From positions 38,874,916-38,938,915 of the forward strand of contig NC_059295.1 of assembly GCF_017591435.1 (NCBI RefSeq): a stretch of 64,000 bases of DNA. The letters run 5' to 3'. Below, piece by piece: positions 53,561 through 64,000 of the stretch. The DNA comes from Portunus trituberculatus (lineage: Eukaryota > Arthropoda > Malacostraca > Decapoda > Portunidae). A model generated the notes under the pieces. That model did no database searches and was not told where the DNA came from. It worked only from the letters and a program-made list of their open reading frames with translations. The position numbers and the translations under genes are program-made. Within the stretch, counting starts at the first letter, position 1, and each line of letters opens with the position of its first letter.

Positions 53561-53979
53561 TCCCTCCTCACACCTATGATAAGTATACGGTATCAACAAA
53601 AGTAGTCTTACCTCAGTTTTATGTACGTATACTGTAACATTCTTCAGCATTTCCAGAGTTCAGCAGCCATCGTGGTGAAATGATGGAACTCGGCCCTTAA
53701 GTTGCCTGGCACACACTTCATCTGAAGACGAAAACTACAATTATATAAATGCAATATTTTATCAGATAATTGTTTTCCTGTTCAAAAGAATATAATTAAT
53801 TAACAAGAGGATAGGTTTGAGTTTGAGTTTCCTTGAAGCCTACACCAACCCCGGCACCAATATCGTCTTACTATCGTTAGAAAATGCTAGGAGGCAACGG
53901 TTTTGTACAATAGTAAGCTTGATACCTTGCCGATCCCGCGAGGAAGAGATAGGCTATACATGTCTTTCGCCCTCATCCC

Positions 53980-53982
<3 letters not shown>
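53561..53982. other. Unique DNA, no gene recognised
   Basis: No supported feature. Confidence 0.45.
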
Positions 53983-54036
<54 letters not shown>

Positions 54037-54316
54037 GGGGTTCGATTCCCTGGCCGGGTGGAGATATTTGGGTGTGTCTCCTTTCACGTGTAGCCCCTGT
54101 TCACCTAGCAGTGAGTAAGTACAGGATGTAAATCGAGAAGTTGTGACCTTGTTGTCCCTATGTGTGGTGTGTGCCTGGTCTCAGGTCTATCCGAAGATCG
54201 GAAATAATGAGCTCTGAGCTCGTTCCGTAGGGTAACGTCTGGCTGTCTCGTCAGAGACTGCAGCAGATCAAACAGTGAAACACACACACACACATGCGAG
54301 CGTACACACACACACA
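53983..54316 (+). mobile_element. SINE, subtype A, head replaced by (CA)n
   Basis: (CA)n at 53983-54034 joins directly to the B-box ACCGGGGTTCGATTCCCTGG; the A-box half of the head is missing. The rest is full: central domain and 3' part ending CAAACAGTGAAA, followed by a (CA)n tail to 54316. Confidence 0.88.
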
Positions 54317-55350
54317 CTAGAAAACAGGACATGCTTTCTCAATTGCACATTAATACTTCATGCAACAAACAATCTTTACAACTCGTATCTTATCTATTTG
54401 TTTTTGCAAGTTAGCTCGCGGCATTAGTTTAGAAGCAGGGCAAAAGTACCGAAGTAAGCAATCCATTAATTAGCTAGCTTGTTAGCTTGTGTATTGTTGA
54501 GCATACGAGTATTCTCTCTGGCCTTGCTGTGTGTCCTTGGAGAATGAAAAACTAATGGATAATTACTTAACCAATTAAATCCTCTATGTCTTGTCTCTTT
54601 AAAGTTCTTACCGCCACGCTAAAACACTTACTATTTTCAGCTACAAATTTGATTGACTGATATTTCTGTCGGAGACGTGAGGTCACCCTGTGTCCAGGCG
54701 GCCTGCAGCCAGGGAACTGTTCTACGGAGGGAGGGAGCGTGGGAGGGAGTTCCTGGGATTCACTGCTTCGATTCTCAAGAATAAATGTTTGAGAATGTCT
54801 ACACCACTACATCCCAGCAAGATATCTAAAAGTTTCTTTCACTGTGTATACGCACGAATGAAGAGGTGCACAGGAGATCTGATGTCATTTGGCGTCTACA
54901 TAAGGCGTTGCATGTGACATTTATTACAAGCCTTAGTCGGAGCTTAAAATTATTACATTTACGATGCCTCACTTCAAGGTTTTGTGATGACATGGAAATA
55001 TCATACTGATAATAAGCACACAACATCTAAATAACTTATCATGCATCTTAATTAATTGTATACTAAAACAACGAACGAAATACAGATCTTATGGTAATTT
55101 TCTTGAGGCTTACGACACCATTGATTCCCAAGTGTGGCTGAGACACAGAAATTCAAGCAAGTGGCTAAAGTTACTGCTTGTTAGCAATAAAGACACTCTG
55201 ATCATTCGCGAGTCTAACCTTTCTTGTATTCTTATTGCAGCGTGAACTACCTATATCACTTTACAGTTAAATTAGTAAAGAAATAGAGTTATGATACACA
55301 GATGGAATGACTACCAAATGACCTTTGTTCATTTAACGTTAATGAACCAC

Positions 55351-55351
<1 letters not shown>
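54317..55351. other. Unique DNA, no gene recognised
   Basis: No convincing coding frame; the 54690-54917 frame has no recognised domain. Confidence 0.45.

Positions 55352-55429
<78 letters not shown>
55352..55429. repeat. (CT)n microsatellite
   Basis: About 39 CT units with one CC interruption. Confidence 0.98.
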
Positions 55430-55431
<2 letters not shown>

Positions 55432-55690
55432 TAAATCGTTCCCTGTCATATTCCAGGACACTTTCTTTCCATGAGTTATATCTTGAGCACGTCAGCCACT
55501 GATATATTTTATGGTACTGGTTAAATCAAGCAAACATTCTATAAAAAATAGAATTTGACTGAAACTTTTCACAAAAAAACTATGATTACTACTTTTGACT
55601 TTTTGTGAAATAATTACTCCCACAATTTCTCAACACCAAAGGACACGCCAGGAAGACATGTTAGAAAAAAGTGACTAAATATTCCTTGCA

Positions 55691-55696
55691 TTCATT
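55691..55696 (-). other. Altered poly(A) signal of cuticle gene A
   Basis: At the place where genes B and C have AATAAA (after GCACTGATATA), gene A reads ATATAAATGAATGC on the minus strand, i.e. AATGAA. AATGAA is a weak variant signal, so 3' processing of gene A may be less efficient or use another site (inference). Confidence 0.55.
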
Positions 55697-55765
55697 TATA
55701 TCAGTGCCTGTCATTTACATTGAAAACCCCATCTCTCCCATGGCGTCTTGCGGTGGGTTGCGTTT

Positions 55766-56381
55766 TCAGTGGTAGCCGCCGCCATGGCCGTATCCGTAGC
55801 TTGCTGGGTAGTGGGCCTTGCCAGAGTAAGACACCACTGGGCGGAAGCCACCGTAGTCAGCTACGTAGGACACTCTCTGCACGCGGCCGTCGGGAAGGTT
55901 TACCCAGTAGCCGCCGGTCACGCCTCCGTAGCCGTTGCCCTTCTCGCTGTGGCCGAAGTTTGTGTACCCAGCAGAGACGCCGTAGTCGAAAGCGTAAGGG
56001 GTGGGCCTCTGAGGACACAAGAACAATAGTGAGAGGCTGAAGCCTTTGCTTAATGCCACCATAAGTGTTTAGTTCCAGCACAAGCAAATCTTACTCACAG
56101 CGTAGCCATATCCGCCACCATAGCCGCCGCCGTGGCCGCCACCATATCCGCCACCGTGTCCTCCGCCATGGCCGCCGGCACCGAAGAAGACAGCAGCGTG
56201 TCCGCCGCCACCGCCGAGGTTAATTCCACCATGTCCACCTCCGTATCCTCCCGGAAGGGCGAGGGCGGCAGAGGCCAGAAGGCACACCAAAGACACCTGC
56301 AGGGGAAGGGAGGGAAGGACGCCAGATTAATGCTAGAGGCGACAGTGGCAGTGAGCAGTGTCCACACTTTGTCTATGGCTG

Positions 56382-56443
<62 letters not shown>

Positions 56444-56502
56444 ACCGCAGCACAGGGTGCTGAGGTCAATGCAACGGGCGTGGCACTCACGGGTCTGATC
56501 AT
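55766..56502 (-). CDS. Cuticle protein gene A (RR-type chitin-binding, Gly-rich)
   Basis: Three coding exons on the minus strand: 56502-56491 (ATG plus three codons, MIRP), 56296-56099 and 56008-55766, stop TGA. Introns (56490-56297 and 56098-56009) are GT-AG and phase 0. The predicted product has 150 residues: a signal peptide of about 17 residues (VSLVCLLASAALA), a Gly/His-rich segment (20-68) with GGGY/GGGH repeats, and an extended RR-like motif, YWVNLPDGRVQRVSYVADYG (104-123), followed by GFRPVV. This is the Chitin_bind_4/RR class of secreted exoskeleton proteins that bind chitin through a beta-sheet. Compared with B and C it has Pro4 instead of Leu and Tyr97 instead of His. The (TG)n tract in intron 1 is shared with B and C. 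Function is known for the family, not shown here. Confidence 0.9.
56385..56442. repeat. (TG)n microsatellite in intron 1 of gene A
   Basis: About 28 TG units (CA on the coding strand), at the same place as the CA tracts in introns 1 of genes B and C. Confidence 0.97.
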
Positions 56503-56564
56503 GGCTGGAGGTGTTGTGTCGGTGAGAGCGAGTCGGCACTGCCTCCTGCTAGAGCGAAGCCACA

Positions 56565-56571
56565 CTTTATA
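56565..56571 (-). promoter_or_regulatory. TATA box of cuticle gene A
   Basis: TATAAAG on the minus strand, 63 bases upstream of the ATG. The following sequence (GTGTGGCTTCGCTC, GGCAGTGCCGACTCGCTCTC) is nearly the same in all three genes; CAGTGCC, about 30 bases after the TATA, fits an arthropod initiator. Confidence 0.85.
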
Positions 56572-56579
56572 CCCCTGAG

Positions 56580-56960
56580 TCAGTGCGCCACACCCTCCTG
56601 GCTGGTGGTGACCAGCAGGTTTTCGTGAGTGGGAATGGCCCGTCTCGAGTTATTTTATCTTTTTTTTTTTTATAGAGGATTTATTGTTTATTACTTCCCT
56701 TTAGCAGTGCCGTGCAATTGCTACACAATGTTATATTACTGAAGTGTTATTCTCTTTAGTTTTATCTGGATCTTATACATATTCCTCTCTTTAGTTATCG
56801 GTATCCAAATATTACAGGTATTCTTGTTTGTTAGACTTTTTCTCATTTCTATTTTCTCATGTATAATTACTTCAGACCTTAAAGTTTTGAATGTCTAGTA
56901 TTGACTGTTTACCCTTTTCTTGTCATGATAACGAATTTGATAACAACTGATAACAAAACT
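56580..56960. other. Upstream region of gene A, no other feature recognised
   Basis: Homology with genes B and C ends just upstream of the TATA box, so no conserved distal element is visible. The stretch becomes A+T-rich with a T-run at 56670-56680. Confidence 0.5.
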
Positions 56961-56961
56961 A

Positions 56962-57008
56962 AAATAACAACAACAACAACAAGCATGATAATAATGATAA
57001 CAATGATG

Positions 57009-57078
<70 letters not shown>

Positions 57079-57083
57079 TAACA

Positions 57084-57124
<41 letters not shown>

Positions 57125-57130
57125 TATTAC

Positions 57131-57164
<34 letters not shown>

Positions 57165-57193
57165 ATTATTATTATAATCATTAACATTATTTT

Positions 57194-57248
<55 letters not shown>

Positions 57249-57313
57249 GAATAATAACAATTATAACAACAAAAATAATAATAATATTGATAATAATAAT
57301 AATAATAGTAATA

Positions 57314-57372
<59 letters not shown>

Positions 57373-57415
57373 AATAATAATAATAAAAACAATAATAATA
57401 TCATCACTATAATGT
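56962..57415. repeat. (AAT)n/(ATT)n microsatellite, partly self-complementary
   Basis: AAT runs at 57024-57072, ATT runs at 57085-57160, then AAT again at 57198-57249 and 57266-57400. The inverted order can fold into long A+T hairpins. Confidence 0.97.
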
Positions 57416-57515
57416 CTACTTTTATTACGCAGTCTACAATCGGAAAAAAGATACCTGGCCAGTTAAGTCATGTGGTACCGTATGTGTTGAGGTTTTCCAA
57501 TACCCGTGTCTTCTG

Positions 57516-57573
<58 letters not shown>

Positions 57574-57903
57574 CGTCGCGCTCCACAAGTGAGGTTCGCG
57601 TGCCGGCATGTGTGTGTCGCCTTCTCACACACTCGAAAACCGATCACAATAACCACAAGTTGAGGAAATAAATAAAAAATGAAGGAAAACACAAAACTGC
57701 TTCATTGTTTCGACGTCCGGCCGTGACACGACGAACAGAGCAGAGCATGTCGGCGCTTCAATAACGGCTAGATACAAGACGCAGCCGTTGCATTGTGTGG
57801 CGTGACGGACCTCCTCAAATTTACAAGACGCCGCGTTGTATATGATGTTGTTTAGTGCTCCTTGATGCTTAGCGCTTGATGTAGGGTTTGTATTGATGTA
57901 GCG

Positions 57904-57939
<36 letters not shown>

Positions 57940-58129
57940 ATTATCGTGTCAGACATTTGGTTTGTTTTGCTGAACGAAACAGATGCAGAGAGAACAGGGG
58001 GTTGTGTTTTAGAGCATTGAAAGACGTTGTTTTCGAAACAGATATTTCATTGTGTCTGTATTTAGTACGATGATTAGAATACATAGATAATACATAAGTT
58101 TTGTATTTGAAATGTCATTTGTGCCCGTG
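57416..58129. other. Spacer between genes A and B with (GT)n tracts
   Basis: (GT)n at 57521-57571 and 57906-57937. Otherwise unique sequence with no gene recognised. Confidence 0.6.
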
Positions 58130-58486
58130 CACACACACACACACACACACACACGGTCCCGGTAGCTCAGTGGTTAGAGCGCTGGCTTCACAAGCCAGAT
58201 GACCGGGGTTCGATTCCCCGGCCGGGTGGAGATATTTGGGTGTGTCTCCTTTCACGTGTAGCCCCTGTTCACCTAGCAGTGAGTAGGTACGGGATGTAAA
58301 TCGAGGAGTTGTGACCTTGTTGTCCCGGTGTGTGGTGTGTGCCTGGTCTCAGACCTATCCCAAGATCGGAAATAATGAGCTCTGAGCTCGTTCCGTAGGG
58401 TAACGTCTGGCTGTCTCGTCAGAGACTGCAGCAGATCAAACAGTGAATTACACACACACACACACACACACCCACACACACACACA
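58130..58486 (+). mobile_element. SINE, subtype A, full length, flanked by (CA)n
   Basis: The best reference copy: 58154 GGTCCCGGTAGCTCAGTGGT (A-box), anticodon stem-loop CTGGC-TTCACAA-GCCAG, B-box GGGTTCGATTCC, central domain, and 3' part to AAACAGTGAATTA at 58450. (CA)n precedes (58130-58153) and follows (58451-58486, with one C). CCCGG and CCGGG at the head ends can still pair as an acceptor-like stem. The head shows descent from tRNA-Val(CAC), but the unit is a retroposon, not a tRNA gene. Confidence 0.92.
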
Positions 58487-59190
58487 GATAGTTGCCAGTC
58501 TTGCAGCAGAACTATACAGCTGCCATGCGCTGCCATTATCGTTTTCTGCCTTGCGCTACGCTCCGTCGCGCTAGCAAATCGAACATGTTATGTTATGTAG
58601 CTTAGTCTGCGTTTTCTTCCTATCTTATTCGTGGTCATCCAAGTAGTCTTCTTCCATCTCTAGCACATCCATCCACCACTATTCTAGGTAATCTGTCTCC
58701 TTGCATTCCAGCCATGCAATAATTGTCCAGCAAATTTCACTCTCCTTACTCTCACATCACCTGTCAGCAAGGGCCTGCATATGTATAATGTGTTTTCTTC
58801 TCTACACAAAAGAAAGGAAAATATTCACATCACTGATTATGAAAATTTTTTCCCTCTCAGAAAATGACATATTCTTGCCTCCTTAGAGTAAGTGAATAAT
58901 ATCCCCAAACTGAATAGAAGAAAGTCGACTCCTCTTACAAGTTTCCAAATGAAAAAAAAGAAAAAAAGAAAAAAGTCATCCTGCAGAAAATCACAATAAA
59001 AAATTATTGGTGGACAATCAAGAAAACCGAGTGGTCAGTAACTGCATGGAGACACACATATGTCATGAATGCACGATTATCCGCCACCGCCACCACTACA
59101 ATGCCTCATCAACACCCTCGCCGCCCCTCATGGAAGCAAGTCAGCCCATTATTTGTGCAAGGTCTTTGTAGTCTGCGCGCTCAGCAGTCT
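58487..59190. other. Spacer upstream of gene B, no gene recognised
   Basis: Unique sequence. Frames at 58701-58886 and 59065-59283 show no domain. Confidence 0.5.
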
Positions 59191-59198
59191 GTCTCGGG

Positions 59199-59205
59199 TA
59201 TAAAG
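59199..59205 (+). promoter_or_regulatory. TATA box of cuticle gene B
   Basis: TATAAAG, 69 bases upstream of the ATG; GACAGTGCCGACCC about 25-30 bases downstream is the likely initiator region. Shared with genes A and C. Confidence 0.87.
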
Positions 59206-59267
59206 TGTGGCTTCGCTCCATTGGGAGACAGTGCCGACCCGCTCTCACCGACACAACACCTCCAGCC

Positions 59268-59292
59268 ATGCTCAGACTCGTGAGTGCCACAC

Positions 59293-59359
<67 letters not shown>

Positions 59360-59975
59360 CAGCCATAGACAAAGTGTGGACACTGCTCTCTGCAACTGCC
59401 ATCTCTAGCATTAATCTGGCGTCCTTCCCTCCCTTCCCCTGCAGGTGTCTTTGGTGTGCCTTCTGGCCTCTGCCGCCCTCGCCCTTCCGGGAGGATACGG
59501 AGGTGGACATGGTGGAATTAACCTCGGCGGTGGCGGCGGACACGCTGCTGTCTTTTTCGGTGCCGGCGGCCATGGCGGAGGACACGGTGGCGGATATGGT
59601 GGCGGCCACGGCGGCGGCTATGGTGGCGGATATGGCTACGCTGTGAGTAAGATTTGCTTGTGCAGGAACTAAACACTTGTGGCGGCATTAAGCAAAGGCT
59701 TCAGCCTCTCACTATTGTTCTTGTGTCCTCAGAGGCCCACCCCTTACGCTTTCGACTACGGCGTCTCTGCTGGGTACACAAACTTCGGCCACAGCGAGAA
59801 GGGCAACGGCCACGGAGGCGTGACCGGCGGCTACTGGGTAAACCTTCCCGACGGCCGCGTGCAGAGGGTGTCCTACGTAGCTGACTACGGTGGCTTCCGC
59901 CCAGTGGTGTCCTACTCTGGCAAGGCCCACTACCCAGCAAGCTACGGATACGGCCATGGCGGCGGCTACCACTGA
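59268..59975 (+). CDS. Cuticle protein gene B (RR-type chitin-binding, Gly-rich)
   Basis: Exons 59268-59279 (MLRL), 59445-59642 and 59733-59975 (TGA). Introns of 165 and 90 bp start GTGAGT and end CAG, both phase 0. The 150-residue product has a signal peptide ending about Ala17 (SAALA|LPGG), a Gly-rich region with GGH/GGY repeats (20-68), then the domain from PYAFDYGVSAGYTNF (74-88) through the RR-like motif with conserved aromatic residues Y104, W105, Y118, Y122 and F125, and a Tyr/Gly/His tail. Exon 1 breaking the signal peptide after four codons is usual for arthropod cuticle genes. B lies head-to-head with A and head-to-tail with C. It has His97 (with C) and Thr101 (with A). Likely expressed in epidermis during cuticle formation, inferred from the family. 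Confidence 0.93.
59289..59357. repeat. (CA)n in intron 1 of gene B
   Basis: CA dinucleotides with one CG near the start, about 33 units. Confidence 0.97.
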
Positions 59976-60044
59976 AAACGCAACCCACCGCAAGACGCCA
60001 TGGGAGAGATGGGGTTTTCAATGTAAATGACAGGCACTGATATA

Positions 60045-60050
60045 AATAAA
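60045..60050 (+). other. Poly(A) signal of cuticle gene B
   Basis: AATAAA 69 bases after the stop codon, in the context GATATAAATAAACACGAG. The 3' UTR matches that of gene C. Confidence 0.85.
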
Positions 60051-62250
60051 CACGAGTAATATTTTATTGTAGAGTTTCTCGCATGTTATCATGCCATCCT
60101 GACGTGGCTTAGGTCTAATTCTCAGCAATAAATTGGTGAATTCATACAAATAGTAGTTTGAATGTCAATTTACTTTTTATTTCCTTGTTAGCAGAGGTTC
60201 CATCATCATCGGTAGACTCTTGGAAACAGATTAAACCACTAATTTCTTCCATATCTATTTAAGCAAAATTTAGAGAGTATTACCTGTTATGAGATTGGTT
60301 GACACACGTTGTATGTACAACTTAGTACTTACTCGTAATATATATTTAGCCTTTATGGGCACATTTCCTCCCTTTAAGATGTTATAATTCTTCAACTTTG
60401 TACCAGCTCAATATCACTTCACTCATTCCTGTGACAACTCAAATGTGATTCATATATTTTAGTAAATTATAAGGAATCGTAAGAAAAATAAAGAAAAAAT
60501 AAGAATATCGAATAAGTTCATTGTCCTTTGCCTGTTCATAGTCCTGCGAGCGTCTATTCCTAACGTGGACTGCCCTTAGTAAATCTTCTTGAGTCTTCCC
60601 TTCGTGTTGTTAATCCGTGTCCTGCAGCTCCGTAGCGTCCTTCATACTGCTTTATTGTATGATAAAAGACATTTCTATGCATGGCTCTTTCAGGCATAAA
60701 AAAGTACTGAGACTGTGATGGGATGATCTTGGGTACCACTTGAGAATGATTCTCTTACACGTCCGACTTATTCGTATTATATTATAAATTCAAGTACAAG
60801 CCATTAAGAACACTCATTTATCACTGTACCGATAATAACTGTATTTGTGGCCACCTTATTCATGTCTTTCAGTGACTCTCTAATGAGGCGAGGTACTGCC
60901 AATGTCTTGCGGACGGTCACTACACACTGACCTGCCTGCATTACACCATGTTATTAATGTCTCTGCCAGAAAGTCCATGCACTTTGATTTCTTGACTCAA
61001 AACTCTCATTTTTATTCTTAATGTGGAATAGCGATGTAAACTTACAAAGGGTCGTATAAATAGCTGTACATATTTTTTTCAGATATATGACTTATGTTGA
61101 GAATGCAGGAAATGCACGTGAAGCCATGGAATGCATTTTGGCTTATATAAAAAAAGCTCAAGTTTGTGTCAATTAGGTCAAGAAGATCTTTTCTAGAATT
61201 GGTGAGAAATGGCAAGACAAAAATGGAGTTGACCTGAATGGCATACTGCCTCATAGTCTGTTTTACCTTTACTGAGAAAGACATAAGTGGAAGGGAGGAG
61301 GCGCAGGCACAAAGTGAGACGAAGACTTGCCCCGTGTTACCTGCTGTACACGCATCCATTCTTCAGCCATTACACATCTCTTTTAAAAGCATAGTTATGT
61401 AAACTTTCCAAGCAAATATATTGTTTATTATCGGTTGTACATGGAACACAGTACACAGCCTTGAGACTACTGACACATGTTTTGAATCAGTACTTAACTG
61501 AACACTCTCACAACGTTTTTTCTTTGTCTTATGCACATCAGTTATGTTTTGATGTTCTAACCTACATCTGGTTTTCACTCTTATAACGTACGACAGGACA
61601 CATCACATTGGTCGAGCGACCTGCTTGAGTAGAGCACAGCTCTGGTGAAGACAGTCAATGGGTAACCATTTCAGCTGTGTGTTGATCTCAGTGAGACAGG
61701 AATTGAGGAATTTTGAATAAAATTTTTTCCCGTTCTTATAAAAAAAAAGTGCATAACTATACCGCAGCAAGCCTCAATTAAGAACCAACAAGGCAAAAAT
61801 GAAAATATTGGCAAACCGTCACTTTGGACATGTGGTAGGAACTGAGATGGAGAATAATTATGGGTCAATTACCAGTGTGTAAGAAATCCATTTTGAATGT
61901 GTTCATTGAAAACGATTTAGTATTAGTTCATCTTTATGCGCGTATTTGATAACCAGTCTTCTTAATCCCCAACAGCATAAATATTTGTTAACAGGTGAAC
62001 TTAACGTCGTTGCCTTCATCACCTCTCACATTTTGCCCATGAAGTACTCATCTCGTGTTTGAGAGTACACCTTGTGCAGGAAAAAATGTAACGATAAATG
62101 TTAACGTCCTGAGGTTGAATAACATGTATAAATGAACGATGCAAATACATTTTCGAAAAAAAGGATGAAAAATATGTCCAAACGTCAGCTATTCACAGAT
62201 CACAAAAACCTCCTTGTCATCACAGCCTTGCCGGCGAGACGCGGTGCAGC
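60051..62250. other. Spacer between genes B and C, no gene recognised
   Basis: A+T-rich unique DNA. The frames found (61042-61359, 61363-61578, 61671-61868) have no domain or splice structure. No repeat or RNA gene is recognisable. Confidence 0.5.
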
Positions 62251-62256
62251 TCCGGG

Positions 62257-62263
62257 TATAAAA
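62257..62263 (+). promoter_or_regulatory. TATA box of cuticle gene C
   Basis: TATAAAA, 66 bases upstream of the ATG; the downstream GGGAGACAGTGCCGACACGC matches genes A and B. Confidence 0.87.
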
Positions 62264-62322
62264 TGTGGCTTCACTCCAACGGGAGACAGTGCCGACACGC
62301 TCTCACTGACACACCTCCAGCC

Positions 62323-62388
62323 ATGATCAGACTCGTGAGTGCTACGCCTGCCACACTGCCCTCAGCACCGTGCTGCAGTGCACACAAG

Positions 62389-62443
<55 letters not shown>

Positions 62444-63059
62444 CAGCCATAGACAAAGTGTGGCCCCTGCTCACTGCAACTGCCGTCTCTAGCATTAATC
62501 TGGCGTCCTTCCCTCCTTTCCCCTGCAGGTGTCTTTGGTGTGCCTTCTGGCCTCTGCCGCCCTCGCCCTTCCGGGAGGATACGGAGGTGGACATGGTGGA
62601 ATTAACCTCGGCGGTGGCGGCGGACATGCTGCTGTCTTCTTCGGTGCCGGCGGCCATGGCGGAGGACACGGTGGCGGATATGGTGGCGGCCACGGCGGCG
62701 GCTATGGTGGCGGATATGGCTACGCTGTGAGTAAGATTTGCTTGTGCTGGAACTAAACACTTGTGGCGGCATTAAGCAAAGGCTTCAGCCTCTCACTGTT
62801 GTTCCTGTGTCTTCAGAGGCCCACCCCTTACGCTTTCGACTACGGCGTCTCTGCTGGGTACACAAACTTCGGCCACAGCGAGAAGGGCAACGGCCACGGA
62901 GGCGTGAACGGCGGCTACTGGGTAAACCTTCCCGACGGCCGCGTGCAGAGAGTGTCCTACGTAGCTGACTACGGTGGCTTCCGCCCAGTGGTGTCTTACT
63001 CTGGCAAGGCCCACTATCCAGCAAGCTACGGATACGGCCATGGCGGCGGCTACCACTGA
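62323..63059 (+). CDS. Cuticle protein gene C (RR-type chitin-binding, Gly-rich)
   Basis: Exons 62323-62334 (MIRL), 62529-62726 and 62817-63059 (TGA); introns 194 and 90 bp, GT-AG, phase 0. The product is 150 residues and differs from B at Ile2 and Asn101 (in place of Thr, in GGVNGGYW just before the RR motif); the Gly-rich exon 2 product is the same as in A and B. Signal peptide, Gly-rich segment and chitin-binding domain are as for B. Same orientation as B, with 2.3 kb between the stop of B and the TATA of C. Near-identity of introns as well as exons suggests recent duplication or conversion. Confidence 0.93.
62390..62441. repeat. (CA)n in intron 1 of gene C
   Basis: About 25 CA units, preceded by GCACACAAGCACG. 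Confidence 0.97.
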
Positions 63060-63128
63060 AAACGCAACTCACCGCAAGACGCCATGGGAGAGATGGGGTT
63101 TTCAATGTAAATGACTGGCACTGATATA

Positions 63129-63134
63129 AATAAA
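63129..63134 (+). other. Poly(A) signal of cuticle gene C
   Basis: AATAAA in the context GATATAAATAAACACAAG, 69 bases after the stop codon, as in gene B. Confidence 0.85.
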
Positions 63135-64000
63135 CACAAGTAATATTGTTTCTTCTCTTCTGAACATGTCTTCTTCGCGTGTGGGTTTCATTTATTATAA
63201 CAGCTCTGAGTTTTGTTTTAGTTTGTGCACCAAGATCATTACACACAGTTTCTATGAGGAAATGGTTTCACTGCAGGAAGTCCAGGATGTGCGAGAACGC
63301 ACATCATATCTTGTCTTGTGAGGCTAGATAAGATAATACCGTATACTTTAGCCATACATTTTTTCTATAGTTTCACCTGCTTGTTTTATAGACTGATAGC
63401 CTTCCATTAATGTTTTACCTCATCATCCCACTCCATAATAACCTAATAGCAATAATCTTACTGGTGTGGAAGTCTTGGGATAACAGCGGTTATGTAGCTC
63501 CACTCTCCCTTTTCCTTAGCCATCCTTACAACTTCCACTACGCAGTAAGTACCCTTCACTCATAATTATCTTCAAGAATTTCACTTTCTGACATCTCCTT
63601 TCTCTTCTTTCTTCCAAGACTCATAATAAGCAATCTCCTTTGAACAATTAGCGCATGTTCAAATTGATTTGATCTTATGTATTTCATTAGTCGTTTGTTC
63701 CATACAGTTCTTTGCAACACTTCATTGTTTGTAACTGACTCTTTACCATAGAATTCTCATCACCTCCTTAAAAGGAGAAGAAAAAAAAAAAAGACATTTT
63801 TACTCTATTTTTTTTAAAATTTTTTCTCTCTTCATATTCACGTTAATTGTCCAAATCTCACTCACACTCGTAGGTAACGAGGACCTAACAAATCCTCCAT
63901 AGAGTCTCAAACTTGTCCTTATGTTCATGAATTATTCAGATCTGTCATGATCTTCATATCACCGATAGTTGTCTTAGTGATTTAGACTCTTTTATATCTT
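63135..64000. other. A+T-rich DNA, no gene recognised
   Basis: Past the gene C 3' UTR nothing is recognisable: short frames only, A- and T-runs near 63781-63825. Confidence 0.5.

Noticed and set aside
55720..56040. 93-156 codon frames antisense or in other frames across the three cuticle genes
   Set aside because: They are shadow frames of G+C-rich exons; they cross splice sites and duplicate identically in all copies.

Overview
This window is eukaryotic nuclear DNA from an arthropod, most likely a decapod crustacean and possibly a crab; no species can be fixed from the sequence alone. The evidence is three intron-containing glycine-rich cuticle-protein genes with an RR-type chitin-binding motif, canonical GT-AG introns, TATA boxes and AATAAA signals, tRNA-derived SINEs with (CA)n tails, very long (CA)n and (CT)n microsatellites, and a dense set of arthropod-type hAT, LINE and LTR elements. 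There are no operons, CRISPR arrays or prokaryotic genes.

Layout. 1-1337: A+T-rich, no gene recognised. 1338-15290: a 24-bp C-rich satellite (about 14 kb) with higher-order duplications, interrupted by an internally deleted LINE (2941-4264) and by three co-duplicated copies of one SINE fragment. 15291-25400: unique DNA carrying a roughly 4-kb palindromic (foldback) element with a MADF-domain ORF at its centre and two younger transposons nested in its left arm (a hAT with 8-bp target duplication and a TTAA-flanked MITE), a cluster of short tandem duplications, and a second hAT (22082-23438). 25400-36480: a Tc1/IS630-like transposase remnant, a LINE fragment, and an 8.5-kb inverted-repeat element (27024-35513) whose arms are built of 16-bp subrepeats and (GA)n, which encloses a LINE reverse-transcriptase pseudogene and in whose right arm a 3-kb BED-finger hAT transposon is nested. 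36480-39682: a decayed full-length LINE on the plus strand with SINE and hAT-MITE insertions. 40083-48882: an 8.8-kb minus-strand LTR retrotransposon with nearly identical 1.32-kb LTRs, a tRNA-Leu primer binding site and a polypurine tract but no coding capacity. 48883-55430: microsatellites, chained SINEs, a LINE 3' remnant and unique DNA. 55690-63140: the cuticle gene cluster, one minus-strand and two plus-strand copies, with an (AAT)n tract and a full-length SINE between the first two. 63141-64000: no gene recognised.

Only the three cuticle genes look like functional host genes. They should give secreted structural proteins of about 150 residues for the chitinous exoskeleton, and their shared core promoters and introns point to recent duplication or gene conversion. 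Almost everything else is repeat-derived, and the window is most informative as a record of nested insertions, several dated relative to one another by target-site duplications and empty sites visible within the window itself.
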